From NCBI GenBank assembly GCA_914767715.1, contig OU612073.1, positions 17,980,001 to 18,044,000 of the forward strand: a stretch of DNA of 64,000 nt. Direction: 5' to 3'. The notes beneath the pieces were generated by a model. That model did no database searches, was not told the origin of the DNA, and was given only the letters and a program-made list of their open reading frames with translations. The position numbers and the translations under genes were made by a program. Below are positions 24,047 to 38,800 of the stretch, in pieces (within the stretch, counting starts at the first letter, position 1; each line of letters starts with the position of its first letter). Source of the stretch: Membranipora membranacea (taxonomy: Eukaryota; Bryozoa; Gymnolaemata; Cheilostomatida; Membraniporidae).

Positions 24047-27000
24047 CTACAAATCATCAGATGCCACAACTTCAGAGTCCACCTGACCTGAGATAGCAGA
24101 AGTTAACTGCTCAGCTGTCGTATCAGTGTCATGTGATGAAGCCATAGCGAGCAGGTGCTCCGACTTCATAAGATCTAATTTTACTTGTACAGCATCAACT
24201 GCAATGTCATCAGATATCTGCTCAGTGCATACCATAGTGTCCGGGTGCTCAGAGTCATTGTCAGTCTGCTCAGCTGTCATCTGGCTGTCAGCCTCAGCTG
24301 TCATCTGGTTGTCAGCTGGAGAGATGATAATATCAGAGGGCACCTTGTGATCTGCCAGCTGGCCTTCAGATTGGGTATGAGAGTCAGTGTCGTTATTATC
24401 TACAGGTACTTCAACTGGTGGCTCACAAAGCACAGCTGTCATTGCATCTCCCTGCATCTCAACCTAAAAATATACGAGGAATGGAGGCGTGATCATCTGT
24501 AGACTGACCGAATTTTGTCCAATTAAGAAGTAGCTGAAAAAGTGAAAAATTCCCAATAATATCTAATAGTGTCCTTGTGGTAACACAAGAAAAATTGATG
24601 TGTGACGTATGAATAATGATTTTTGCTTTGAGGGTCATTAATTTGAACACTCCGGACTTAATGATGAAAAATCTCAAACACAAGTTCTTAGTCACAGACT
24701 AACCCTGTAAGTCTCGCCGTTAATCTCGATATAATCTCCAGATGAGAGCTGATCCAGCTGCTGAGTAGATATCTCAATCTGACCTTGACCTCCATCAGTA
24801 CCTTCCATTACCATAGCCTGTGATTCTATAGCCATATTCTCATTTACTACTGTTAGAGAGTTGGGGTCGGACCCATCATCCACCTCAGTGTGTATAATAT
24901 TCTGTGAAGCTAAGTCTACAATAGCCTCAGCTGCTACTTGTTCTGTCTCTGTGTCAGATATGCTCATATCGACTACAAGAATATAGGAGTTTTTTTTCAA
25001 ATATAATGACGACTTAGCTTTGAAAAATCAATAATTTGGGAGTTGTATTACTCAAACAGTATGATGGACAACTCCTAATTAAAGATAATAAATTTATGTA
25101 TGTGGATTGCCTTCAGCATCAGTACTAGTTTGGCACAGTATACGCAGGAGAGTGTAGTTCACAAGTGACAAGGAGAAACACCAAACATCAAGGATCAAGG
25201 ATCATGTGACTTACCTCTCTGTATAAGAGTAGATATTTCATGTCTGTAAGTCAGAGAGTTTGCCAGGTCTACTAGATTAACCAGCTTTGTAGATTCATTA
25301 GATGATCCATCCCCCACTACTTCAGTAACTTGTTGTCCTGTAATAAGAGAGGCAGAGAAGAGTAGATGAATGTTTGAATCTTTATCTAAATGGAAGTTAT
25401 TTGCCCTTGCAATACACTATTACCGTATGATATATATTGGGGGGGGGGGGGGGGGGGGAAAGGTAGCAGTACGGGTTGACTGGGAATCATATCTGAACCA
25501 AGCCATTGCGGATGAGAAATGCATGATGGAACACTCTTTACGACTGTAGAGGTTCTCTGATCTTTCTCAAATTGAATGCAGTCTAAGAGAAAAAAGGGCA
25601 GATTATGGTGGATAAAACTTTATTCATTTTTCAAGAAAAACTCAGCTTCAGGACCCAGAAACTCCTCTTCAAAATAGATGTAGGGATCGCGAGATCATTG
25701 TACAGGGTAGGACCTTACTCTTTAAAGTAGGATAAATGAGAACTGCATAGTGATTTTGTATAGTAGCAAGCAAACTAGACATTTAATTATTTATCACAAA
25801 CCTTCTGCCGATGCGACCACAGTGACATCAGCATTTGGTTCCACCACACAGGAAGTTGTCCCATCTTTCTTTATCATGATGCTAATCTTGTGTTTCTTCT
25901 TGAGATGTTGATAGAGATTGCGTCTCTTACCATTCATGTACTTACACAGAACACAAACATACAGCATACCTGTAAAACAATGAGATCAAATGTTACTTTA
26001 CTAGTGCATATTATTGTTGTACACCAGTACTCAGCACTGCACTTATTCTTTACCAATTAAATATTGGTGAAGTTAGCAGTTTTTTTATTCGCATCACTAA
26101 CCATGCAATGCCACTAACAGCAACCGGCGCTCATTATAGACAGGAACAAGAGGAAACAACCTGGTTTTCCTTCAATTCTACACTTAGTATCAACATTGTT
26201 CCTTTGTTGTATGAAATTGCTAAATAAACCAATACCTACCAACTCCTTACCTGCGTATAAAAAGATGATCATCTAGTGAGATAGTTTTGAGAAGAAAGAA
26301 TTTTACAAGTCTGTAAGAAATTTTTACTGCAAGATACCTTGTCAGAACATGGACCAATCATATTACAATAAAATCACCTTAATGAATACGAAGAGAACGA
26401 AATGCTTACCAGGTATTTCGTGATCATCAGCGGAGTCTTGTGCGTTGTGTCGCCTCATGTGCACAAGCAGACCTTTATGTGATGGAGCCTTAAAGTCACA
26501 GATGACACATGTGAGCTTCTCATCGTCAGTGTTTGGCAGCAGGTCCGAATGCTGTGTGTGCAGGTGCTTGTAAAGGGAGAGCAACTTCACAAATTTCATG
26601 GTACAGTGACTACATCCAAACAACTACAAAATAATAAAGGTAACTTTGATCGAGGGTTGATGATAAATGTAAGTGTTATCTTCTATCCTGAAACATATTT
26701 ATATATATATATATATATATATACAACTGCCAAACCCAGACATAAGCAGCTGCGTCAATATCACCAAAAATTCCAGATTACATAATGTTCCTTGTTCGGA
26801 GACAAAGATATCCCCTGTCATTATAGAAAGCAAACAACTCGGAATGGTACAACTGAATTACAAGCTTGTATTACGAATAATCGTCAATTGCAGCCGGAAA
26901 ACAACCAATCAATTGTTAAATACCGAATCAAATTGAGTCTTAGGATTGCAGATTGAATGAAATTGTTGGCACTGCGAGGGGACCCTGAGGGTACCCCCCC

Positions 27001-29826
27001 CCCTCATTGCACCTTTGTTTGCAATATTTGGAGAGCTTTGATATAAAACAAGTTCGATGGTATTGTCAATACTAACATAAAAAAAAGAAAATTTAACGGG
27101 TTGTCACACCACTATAGTGGTACAACAGGCATCAGCAAAAAATTGGTTTTTGGAAGAACCAAGTGATCAATATTTTAGTGAAAATCCCACTGATTGATGT
27201 TTTACAAGCATTCATTCGTTCAATCAAGATGAGCCAGGAAGACGAGGAAAGTTTGGGTCAACTTCAAAAACCAATTCAGGCAACCGATGTAATAAAAATA
27301 ATTTCTTCATCAATCTTTCAACAGCTGCCAATAGTTTATAACATCCTAACATTGAACAAGCTCTAAGGAAAACTATATGGCCAGCGGCAGGGCTCTGACC
27401 AGAAGTAGTACTGACTCACCTTCTCCTGAGAGGCGTAATCAGGTGGTGTGTATTTCTTCTCCATAAGCCCCGCCTCTCCGCTGAGTTTGTGTGATCTGAC
27501 ATGGGGTGTTGTATTAATGACTTGAGGCTGTGACTTCCCTTGTAGGACGTCCTGTAGTATTGTATCGTCAGTGCTCGTTGTGTTTTCAGTAGATACAATC
27601 ATCTCATGGACATCATGTCCTGTGGTCGACTCTATCACCTTAGATTCAAAATTCAGGTAATAGCTTTGAACAAAGTGGATACCCCATCAGATAAGACAAG
27701 ATTCAAGACATCGCATTGCAGGAAGAAAGTTTTAACATGATTTGAAATTCCGTTATTCTGTTAATAGCAAAGAAGCTGAAATTTATGACAGACACCAGAT
27801 TTCTAGCAAAATTCAGTTATATTAAATTCTGGTATGGCTTTAATACTATGTAAATGGGGTTTTGTCATGGAAAAACCATTGGGCAGTTAGTTTATGTTAT
27901 TAAACCTCAGCCAGGTGGCTTTCAACCTAATTCATTGCAACTTCACCGGACCAGGATTATTACTTAGCAAATGTAGGTCAAACCCCTCGGTGTCGAGGTC
28001 ATGATAACTCCACACTCAGAATAGAACTGCAGATTTTAGATCATCATCATCGTGTATCATTTATTAAGTAAAGTGAATCTACCTGCTCAATAGTGTCTGT
28101 GACTGTCTGCTCAATGATTTCTTCCGTTGTTTGCTGCTCAATCTCTTCATCAGCCGTCATTAGCTGATGAGATGATGAGGATGATGTTACGCTGTTAGCG
28201 ACAGCTGAGGCTGTATTATTATCTCCAGCTGTCATTGAATCATCCTGCTGTATGAGGAGCACTCCCTCTGAGCTGTCAACCTCCTGCTCTCCACCTGTCA
28301 CATGATAAATATCTCTCAAATTAAAAGATTTAAGGTTGTCACATCTTCAACTGAAAACTCAAACTTGATTTTATTCTAAAAAAAACAACTAGAGACAGGT
28401 ATGAAAACATGAGATGGTCATTCCATATGTGGGGGAGCATCAAAAATATCCTTTCACGAGCATCACATTAATTTGAAACTTCCGTTTGTAACTCATTGGT
28501 TTGGACCCCTTGGTATGCCCAGGTTTACAGGAGTGACTTGAGTAGGTGATTCGCATTATCCTAAGCTGCTCCTTTAAGTAAAAACTACCGAGACAAATCA
28601 AGGCAATTAGTGAATAATTTTATTGTATCCATTCTAACCTACTGCCTACCTATTTTGTTCACTAGTATTTATTCACGAGACAAGAAAGCTCTGAGAAAGT
28701 TTTTTAAGCAAGGCGACAGACTAGGTCTTGATATTGGGGACCTAGATTCAGTCATATCAAAACTTACAAAGAACCTGGCCCTGCAGATAATACATGATGA
28801 CGAACATTTTTTAAACAATTTTCTTGAGAAACTCCCCTCAGGCAGATATCGCAGCCTTAAATACAGAACTGCCTGGGGTAAAGACTCATTCCTCAGACAC
28901 TTGATTTTGATATTGCAAGATATTTTTTAATCCACTAGAAGTCAGACTTTACTTTACTCATTTTGTTTATGTTTCTTTTTGGTATTCCCTACTCATGTAA
29001 CAGTATAAACACTCAATCTCGCAGCATACCTAATGTTTGTGACAAAATAAACCAACCAACCAACCAACCAACCAACCAACCAACCAACCAACCAACCAAC
29101 CAACCAACCAACCAACCTTGCGTATTGTTAGCCTGCGCGTAAGCTTGTCGAGGATTGTATTCGCCGTGTTTGGTCTTCAGATGTCTGTATACATGCTCCT
29201 TCTGTGAGGCTTTATAATGGCACATGGGACAACCAAATGGTTTATCCTACAAACACAATATAAATAATTACAAGATTAGCATGGTGAAAAGGAGTATGGT
29301 CCTTTTGATTTGTTAACATGTCCTGTCCTCCACAATAAGATTAGATGGTTTAGGTTCAGCTCGGCTGTGTAAGTGCAATTGTGTTGATTTTGTCTAGTTT
29401 GGATTCAGTTACCATATACTTACATTGGTATGTGTACGTTTATGCCTCTCTAGTCTGCTCTTAGCGTCAGTGACAAAGCTGCAGTGCTCACAGAAGAGCT
29501 TCAGCTCCGGTCCTCTCTTATGGAACTTTGAGTGCTGCAGTAAATCCTTCTTAGAAGCTGCCAAAAAACCACACTTATCACATTCCATATAGGCTACAAT
29601 AAAAAAACATCAGAACTATGTTTACATGATCTTGGGGTCTGGGCTAGGAGTATCCTATTGCAAATTTAACTTTGTTTATATGAGCTGGGAATCTTTGCTA
29701 TCTGGTTGTATTTGAATGCAAATTTCCCATTATGGATTGCAAATATTGTAATATGATGTTATTAATCATGTTGTAATGAACAACTAAATACCATATCTTA
29801 TAAATAAATACACCCACACACTGAGG

Positions 29827-29858
<32 letters not shown>

Positions 29859-32800
29859 TATTCATCTCAATGCACCCACACTGTTGTAACAAGAAGCCAC
29901 AAAGCTGTGGAAGACATGACGCCTGTATTTCCTGTGATGACTGGTAGTAGTGATACAGAAATCATGCAGTTATCAGAAGTTGTCTACTCAGATTATTGTG
30001 GGGAAAACTCTAGTATTGTTTTGTATTATCTCTACTACCTTATTATTATACAATCATAATATTACAGTAATACTAATATTAATTAATATTAAAGTATTGT
30101 AAGAAGTGAATATCCATGTTCCGATTTGCTTTTTCGTGGGTTGTAAAAAGTACATGCATTCGATAGGGACTAGAAATGGAAGCACTTTGGTAATCATGTG
30201 CGATTTGGGGATGTGATAGTAACTGACCTGCGGGTTCATCTGGGTCTGATTTGAGATGTTTTCTCTTCATATGCAGCTTTAGATCCGGTATAGCGTTAGC
30301 GCACACATAATCACAATACTGACAATGCACTGATTTCTCCTGCAAATAAGTAATAGACAGACAGTGAGAAATATGACATGATATGTACACAATTCCTGGC
30401 TGACCCTAGCGTTGCTGCTATGACTGCAATGTCAAGCTATGATGACAGCTATGATACAAAATTATTAGAACCGTTTTATCAGAAAGCAAATTGTGAGCAC
30501 TGAAATTAATTGAATGGAGATATTGTTGAAAACAGGTCCATTTTCCTGTATCACGTGGCTAGACCTTGGCTAATAATTTCTTCATGATTGCATATATGCG
30601 CTAATATTTTTTGGTCATCATAACTTTATTATTATAATTGTATAAATAACTAGCAAATATCCTAGCGCCGCACAAAACTATATCAATCAATAATAAAAAA
30701 TATAATGATTACTATCCTTCCACTCACCAGATGTATATAGTTCATATGTTTCTGTAGATGTATTTTCTGTTTGAATCTAAGAGGGCACATACTGCAGGCG
30801 AATGCTCTCTCGTCTGTATGAGATAGCATATGTCTCTTCAGATTAGAGAAAGTCTTACTCTTAAACGAGCACTGCAGACAGTGGTGGTGTTTAATCTCCT
30901 CCTTTTCAATCGTCACTGGTGGAAAAGTGAAAATTTATTAATCTATAATACTAATACATCTATTGTATGAAGTATAAAGGTATCGAGGTATGAAGTTGGA
31001 AGGTTGTGAAATAAAAACTAGAAAAACAATTACAAGGAGCATTTAGCAGCGTCGGCTGTTCAATAGATGAACAGTGTGAATATTGGATCAATATGCAAAT
31101 GTACCCAGATCTCAGTGTTAGAACTCGGTCCCTAGATTGGTATATATATCTTTATCAAATTTTTAGCGAAATTCTTTTCATCTGGAAATGTTTTCATTGC
31201 AGAAATTTGAAAAACGTGCCACTTTGAATTTCCAAATTAGCAAAATGTTTATTCTGCTAGATGTCATCTACATCAAGGTTATTCTAATCTGCAGCAAAGA
31301 AAATATACAGCCAAAGCCAGCCAATGTTATCTACAGAACATATCACTCATAGCATATAAGTAACAATGCAACAGGTAAGCAATGGTGTGTGCTGTTGGCT
31401 CACAGTTTTTTTCATGATAATATGTATTTTTTATGACTCTGTCATAACTATATAGTAAACATTGTGCATTCTCAGTTGAAAGCAGCACACCGACTAGCCT
31501 GGGACTCAGGCCAACAATGGGGCCTTGTCTGTATCATAGGCTGTGTTGGATATTGCTTTTGTGGTGTTATCTATTCATGTATCACTTTTGTGTATTTCTA
31601 AATGGACCCACGTGCTTGTGTTTTGGTTTTGTTTTGTTGATGGGTTTAGGTTGCTGTTGTGTGGATTTGTCCGAGCATGAGCAGATAAGACCAAATTGTT
31701 GGACTGAATCCCAGTCTACAGGCCGACATGTGACATGGCCTAGCTAGTTGATGTCTGACAGACATACCTGTTTTATGGTTTTTGACATGCTTGAGGAAGT
31801 TCTCCATATAAGGAGTTTTATAGTCACATGATGTACACTTGTATACTTCTGTGTTATTCCTGAGAACTACATTCTGTGTGACCATGTTATTCTGTGATAA
31901 ATTCTGGTAGGGATTGACAACCCTGACTTCTTGTAGTTTACTGTATCCACCCTGTGAAATAAATCAGAATAAAAAGTAAGACACTGGCAGTCATTCCTTT
32001 TCTAGATTAGATTACATAGATCTCTCCGTATTGTATATATTTAATATAAACTTGATGCACCAGCTGCAAGAATGCCAAGGCATTCCAAAATCAGGTTGTC
32101 TATGCATAGTCAATTATCCATGGCTAACTTATTTCAAAGATGACCAATTACCAAACAAAATAATTTTATCATTGAATATACATGGAGAACTAGAAAATTG
32201 CAATTCATTGAATCAATTGATTTCTCTTGGAGAGTGGAGACCATATTTTGCGATAATCCTATATACAATCACACCAAAAAATTATTTTGTCTATGAATAC
32301 AAAATAGTCTATTCAGTGTGACTTCACTCTCCACATTTGTTCATACCTTATCGACAAGCACTTCAAGTACAACTTCATTTTGTGATCCTGCAGCTGATTG
32401 ATTTACTATTGTGTCTCCGCCGCTGACTATCCCGCTGACGTCAGCGCTGGTCACTGCTGACTGTATAGTAGATGTCGCTGTCTGTAGATCGGCAGCGCTC
32501 ATAGTAAGCTGAGTGGCCGAGGCGAGCGGAGTGAGCACGACGTGTCTCGGGGGAGACTCATTAGGTGGAGAGTCATCAGTCATCAAATATACCACTGTCT
32601 GTTCTTTTCCGTTCTCATCAACCTGTTCATCAAAATGGTGGTTAGAATTGAGAAAAACTTCATCATTCTGCTAAATGACTTTTTGTCATGTAGATATACT
32701 TGAGAGAAAGCGTTTCATTTCTTGCCCTCTTGTGAGAGGGACTTCTCAAAAGCTTTTTTTTTACAGCTGTTAAACATTCATTGGCAAACACACCTATCTG

Positions 32801-35800
32801 CTCAGGAGGGGCTTACAGTTTGAGGGGCTCCAACTAACGCAGATGCTTACGAGCTCTTAGTTAGAGTTTTTTTATAGTGAGAATTTCCCTCTGTAGTGAT
32901 CAGTACATTGTGATTCCAACTTTTCAATTAACAGTACAAATATAACATTATGACTATATGTTACCTGTACTTGTTCTGTGAGTTTGAGACGTTGCGGTAA
33001 AGTGCTGACAGAAGTAGAGGTCACCGTAGTAGCCGGAGTATCTATTACTGCTGCCGGCTGATTATCAGCTGATGATATATTAGAAGAGGCAGCAGCATTC
33101 TCAGCCATGAAAGTGTTGATGAGAGCCTGGGTGTCCTGGTCATCCCCTGATAGAATTACCGGTACCTGTGAGACAAGAAAACAATCAAATGTATACGATA
33201 GTTTATTGTAACATAGAGTTTCTCAGATAGACACATGAGTAATGTGGCTACTAATTTGGCTAAATAAAATGAGGAAAACTGTAGCGCTCATATATATAGA
33301 TCTTTTTAGTACAAGTTTGATTAAATTCACTTGAATTTGGAGTTGCCCCCACTCAGTCGACTGATTTACTAGTAAAATAAGAGCACTGAAGACAATACGG
33401 AGAGAGCTAGAGATAGGTCAATGTTTGCTGGCAATATGAGTTTTACAAGACATGATTCTGACAAAAATTGGTCAGTTTTGAGTATGAATGCAACCACTCT
33501 CAGTTTACAAACATATAAAACGCCTTTATATTCATGTAGTACCAATATGTTATATAATGATAGGTATTTTATCCATTACGACAGCCTGTTACTGCATATG
33601 TTTTTGTTGGGTCCTATATGCTGAAGCTGGATATGTTTATGTTGAGTCCTGAACGGGCAGTAATTCAGAACAAAATTTGGTAGAATTTCAGAATAAATTC
33701 ATCTGTATTTGTCATTCACTACCCACCTGTGATGCAGATATATCCTGTTGCACATCGCTTGTTTGGATCACCATATTGACATGCTGCTCCTCTCCGTGCT
33801 CAGTCAGAGGGACAGGAGCTGGTAGAACAGCCCTCTGTTCTCCTGTAGTCACCACCTTCTGACTAAAACTGGGCTCAGCGTTCTCAATAACAGGAGTAGG
33901 AAGGAGCAGGCGCTGCCCAGACTTAGAATAATTTCTCTGCATGGCTTTCTGGTTAGGCGCCAGGCTGATGACATCATTACCTTGCTGATTTGAGCCCACA
34001 ATCCTCACACCATGTGGTTTGAATTCTGAAGCCACTAACATTGTTGCTTGTTCTGCCTCAGCAGAGACGGATGGTATCTCCCCTGGGGTCGTTATGGTGA
34101 GGAGATGTTGTTCAGCGTCCTCGACTGTGACCACAGCAGGATTACCATCAACATCAGAAGTATATCCCACTACTATCTCAGTGTCTACAAGTCAAAAGTA
34201 ACACAAAATAATCCTCATTATAACATTTAATACCACAGAGATATGCATGACAAACCCAGAAACCACTTTAGAATTGTCACACCTTACATTTCTGTGCGTA
34301 GATTACAGCGCCCACTGTCAATCTCATCACATCAAATTTGACATTTCAAAAAAGAAATTAGAATTTCTTTGACGGCTGTATTGTTGATAGTCTACAGAGA
34401 AAGTTATAATCTCGGATACTAAGGAAAATCATGTACAGTGAGCACTAACAGATATAACGGCTTGCATATTGAAATAGTTTCCCTTCTACATGTGTCCCTG
34501 GTATAACCTCGACAACATTGCTTACACCCATCCATGTGGGATCTCAAGATAAACCACCACCTACCTTCCCTGTGCTGTACTGCTTCATTCTGCGTATAAA
34601 TCTGTAACTCAGGCTCAGATTCACAGACAATGATATTCTCCTGCGGTACAAAGGAGTGAATGACCACCCCTTCCTCTTCGACATTAGACTGAGTACATAT
34701 CAGCGACTCCACTGCTTCTTCAGTCTCTATGGTCCCAGTAGGCTCTTCTTGGATAGCTGAGGGGTTCTCAACTATTACTGTACCAGCCTAACAAGTAATT
34801 GAAACTGAAGCATCTCAGCAAGGGACAGAAACTTCGGGTATTGTTTAATCAATGTTGTCAACACTATAGAAAGATTTCGAGATGGGAGTGAGTAAATATG
34901 AGATCAAATTGAAATCAGACTCTAAACTGACCGCTATCTGCCATGGGCTTCCTACTTTCTTTTGGCAGATGCTGCTCATATTGGCCCACAGTGAATTTCC
35001 AGAGCATATCTATCTTATTTCATCTCCAATTTATATGCTCCCCAATTCACTCCATTCAAAGGGTTTGTATCCTCCCATCAAAACAAAGTATATAGTAGGA
35101 AGTAAAAAGAAGCAGCAAGGAATTTGGCAAACTATTAAACACTTACAGGATAGCTGGATACATCATCCTGGACTATACACTCCTGTACAGTGACAGGGGA
35201 CTCATCCTTCTCTTCAGAGATCTGTGTATCCTCCTCTACCTGTGAGGTAGTACCACCTGTCTCCTCTACCTGAGAAGTATTATCCTCTGTCTCCTCCACA
35301 TACAGTACCTGTACCCCCTCCGGTATCTCAGTAGTAGGTATATCCATTTCTACTGTCTGCTCCTCTGGTACCACACACTCCTCATGGATTTCTGAAATAG
35401 AATAGAAAAGAGTAAACTTTTACCAGTCAACTAATCATACAGGTCGTTTTATCATATGAATACAGATACCACACCCATTTGTGGTATATGGTGTCCTGTC
35501 TAAGTTTATTACTAAGTCTATGATCACACCCATAGACATTATAACGGAAGCGCGACAACTTGGCCCGAGCCAAACTTGGCCCGAGCCAAACTTGGCCCGA
35601 GCCAAACTTGGCCCGAGCCAAACTTGGCCCGAGCCAAACTTGGCCCGAGCCAAACTTGGCCCGAGCCAAACTTGGCCCGAGCCAAACTTGGCCCGAGCCA
35701 AACTTGGCCCCAGCCAAACTTGGCCCCAAATATATAACTTTGCCCGATGCAATGAAACCTGGCCCCAATTAGTAAAGCTTGGCCCCAATTAGTAAAACTT

Positions 35801-38800
35801 GGCCCAATGCAATGAAACTTGGCCCCAATCAGTAAAACTTGGCCCCATGTACTGAAACTTGGCCCCAATTAGTAAAACTTGGCCCCAAATATAAAACTTG
35901 GCCCGATGCAATGAAACCTGGCCACAATGCAGTGAAACTTGGCCCCAATTAGTAAAACTTGGCCCCAAGTACTGAAACTTGGCCCCAATTAGTAAAACTT
36001 GGCCCCAAGTACTGGAACTTGGCCCAAATTAGTAAAACTTGGCCCCAAATATGAAACTTGACCCCATGTACTGAAACTTGGCCCCAATTAGTAAAACTTG
36101 GCCCCAAATATAAAACTTGGCTCTATGTACTGAAACTTGGCCCCAATTAGTAAAACTTGGCACCAAATATAAAACTTGGCCTGATGCAATGAAACCTGGC
36201 CCCAATGCAGTGAAACTTGGCCCCAATTAGTAAAACTTGGCCCTTAGTACTGAAACTTGGCCCCAATTAGTAAAACTTGGCCCCAAACATAAAACTTGGC
36301 CCCATGTACTGAAACTTGGCCCCAATTAGTAAAACTTGGCCCCAAATATAAAACTTGGCCCCATGTTATGAAACTTGGCCCCAATAACTAAGACTTGGCC
36401 CGAATAGAAAACTTGGCCCCATGCAATGAAACTTTGCCCCAATTACTAAAACTTGGCCCCAATTAGTAAAACTTGGCCCCATATACAAAACATGGCCCAA
36501 GGTAATGAAACTTGGCCCCAATAACTAAGACTTGGCCCAAAATATAAAACTTGGCCCCATGCAATGAAACTTGGCCCAAATTAGTATAACTTTGCCCCAT
36601 GCAATGAAACTTGGCCCAAATAACTAAAACTTGGCCCCAAATATGAAATTTGGCCCCATGCAATGAAACTTGACCCCAATCAGTTAAACTTGGCCCAATG
36701 AGATGAAACTTGGCCCCAATAAGTAAACGCAGCCAACAAGGTTTAGCCAGCAACCTTCTATAGAGGTTGCCAATGGGTAGCTTTATTGTTGGCCAATATC
36801 CTCTGACTTCACCTGTCTTTGATAGGTATGCCAGAGGGAGCCACATATCCCCATCTCCCAGCAACAGATATAAGTGGTTGTAGATGCTTCTGCTTTTACA
36901 CTCTATTTTCTTGCCATTGGCGGTTGCAGAAATAACTTTTCTGGACTGACAACACATAGCCAACACTTAAATATTAATGTATCTACCATCCATTAGTATT
37001 GCTCCAGCATGAGAGCAGTTTATATTCGGTGGTACACATTTACTGCGGTACCAACCCTAGAGGTCTAGGCTGGGTGTAAAAATGGTTGTCACAGCTAGCT
37101 CGATGTAATTTGGAGACCAAAGTAGCATTTGTCTCCCCTAGCGAGTTGCTTAGTTATAAGAATTAGTTACATCCAGACACAAAGCCCTATTTACTTCCTG
37201 TGAATCTGTATCACATCCAGGAAATTTGAAATAAGTCAATACGTAGCCTTTGATTGAATAAACTGCCTTTGGCACCACCTCATACTCAAATGTTGAATCG
37301 TAATACCAGATCCATCAAAAACAGGTTTAGACACTACTCATGTCGTCTGCAAAAGAAATGTCATGAATTGAAAAATGAATGGTGGCAGAGTAAAGCTGCT
37401 GAACTACAGGAGCTGGCAGACATGAATGACACTAGAGGTTTCCATCAAGGACTTTGGGCAGTACGGGGTCCGAGGGTTGATCAATCTGATCAGCTACTTT
37501 CCTCCGACAATCAGAATTTACTAACTGAGAAAAAGACCTTCTCCCTTGTTGGACAGAACATCTCAACACTCTTCTCAATGAAAGCAATGAGATTGATGAT
37601 GCTCCTGACTTGGACGAAGTGAACAATGCTATGTATATGCTCAGCAATGGAAAGTCACCCGGTGCAGATAGAATACACCCTGAAATATCATATTCAGAGT
37701 GGCTCTACTAGTGCAGCACCTGCAACGCCATGAGATCATTGTTGACTCTTGGAAGAGCGGAGAGCCTCCACAAGATTGGAAGGATGCTCAGCTTATAACC
37801 CTGTTTAAGAAAGGTGATCGACGTCTCTGTGGGAAATATCAAGGCATCTCACTTCTATCAACACCTTTTAAGTATTAGCCTGTGTGTTACTCAAAAGATT
37901 GAGCCTTTATGCAGAGGACCTACTCCCAGAGGCACAATGTGGATTTTTTGCAGGCGAAGACACTGTAGATATGATATTCTTCCTGAAGCAAATTCAAGAA
38001 GATTATGTTGAGCCGAGGATGTAATGGTGTTTTGACTTTTGGCTTTGACACTGTGAACAGAAATGCCTTGTGGGCTATTCTAGAGAAACTTGGTTGTCCT
38101 GCCAATTTCACCAATCTTGTGTCGGCCTACACAAAGGAGTGAATACATCAGTCAGCAGGTGAAAGGGCTTTGGTACGTGAACTTATATTTGCAGATGATA
38201 CTCCAGTTGTTGCTCAAGACCATGCAGATGCACAGGAAACTATATCTGGTTTTGCCCAGTCAGCCAAACAGTTTGGGTAAAAGATTAGCATAAAAAAGAC
38301 TGAGGTGATGTAACAACCTTCACCGGGCTTATCTGACGCAGGAGATGACATCCATATTGATGGTGAAAACCTTGCTATGGTTAGCAGGTTTAAGCATCTT
38401 GGTACAACTGACACCAACGACAACAAGCTCGACACTGAACTGGAGATACGCATGTCCAATGCCTCAAAAGCCTTTGGGAGACTCAGAGATCATACATGGG
38501 ACAATAAGGATCCTACCATCAAGACTAAATGTGCTGTGTACAGAGCCATTGTTCTATCAGTTCTTCTCTATGGTGTCGAATCCTGGTTTGTGTACAAGGT
38601 TACTGTTTATAAACTTAATGCATTTATGATGAGACACCTGAGACAGATACTCAACATAAAGTGGTGGCAGTTTATATCAAATGAAAGGATCCTAAAAACA
38701 ACTTCCTTACCTGGCATGTACGATATTCTCATCAGCAGATGCCTCAGCAGGACCGGTCATTTCCACAGTCTAGATAACACCCGAATACCAAAGCTTATAT

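Noticed and set aside
24126-24502. Plus-strand ORFs over the last zinc-finger exon
   Set aside because: They are antisense shadows of an acidic coding exon whose frame is supported by splice phases.
25440-25458. Poly-G and poly-C tracts as regulatory G-quadruplexes
   Set aside because: They are simple homopolymers in introns; nothing else in the sequence supports a function.
32872-33108. Extension of the ORF past 32965 as coding
   Set aside because: The exon ends at a CAG/GTAACA donor in phase with the next exon; the rest is intron read-through.
35427-36966. Many overlapping long ORFs in all frames across the left foldback arm and its mirror at 39606-39968
   Set aside because: They arise because the 16-bp unit lacks stops in several frames; the peptides are pure repeat translation with no start context or domains.
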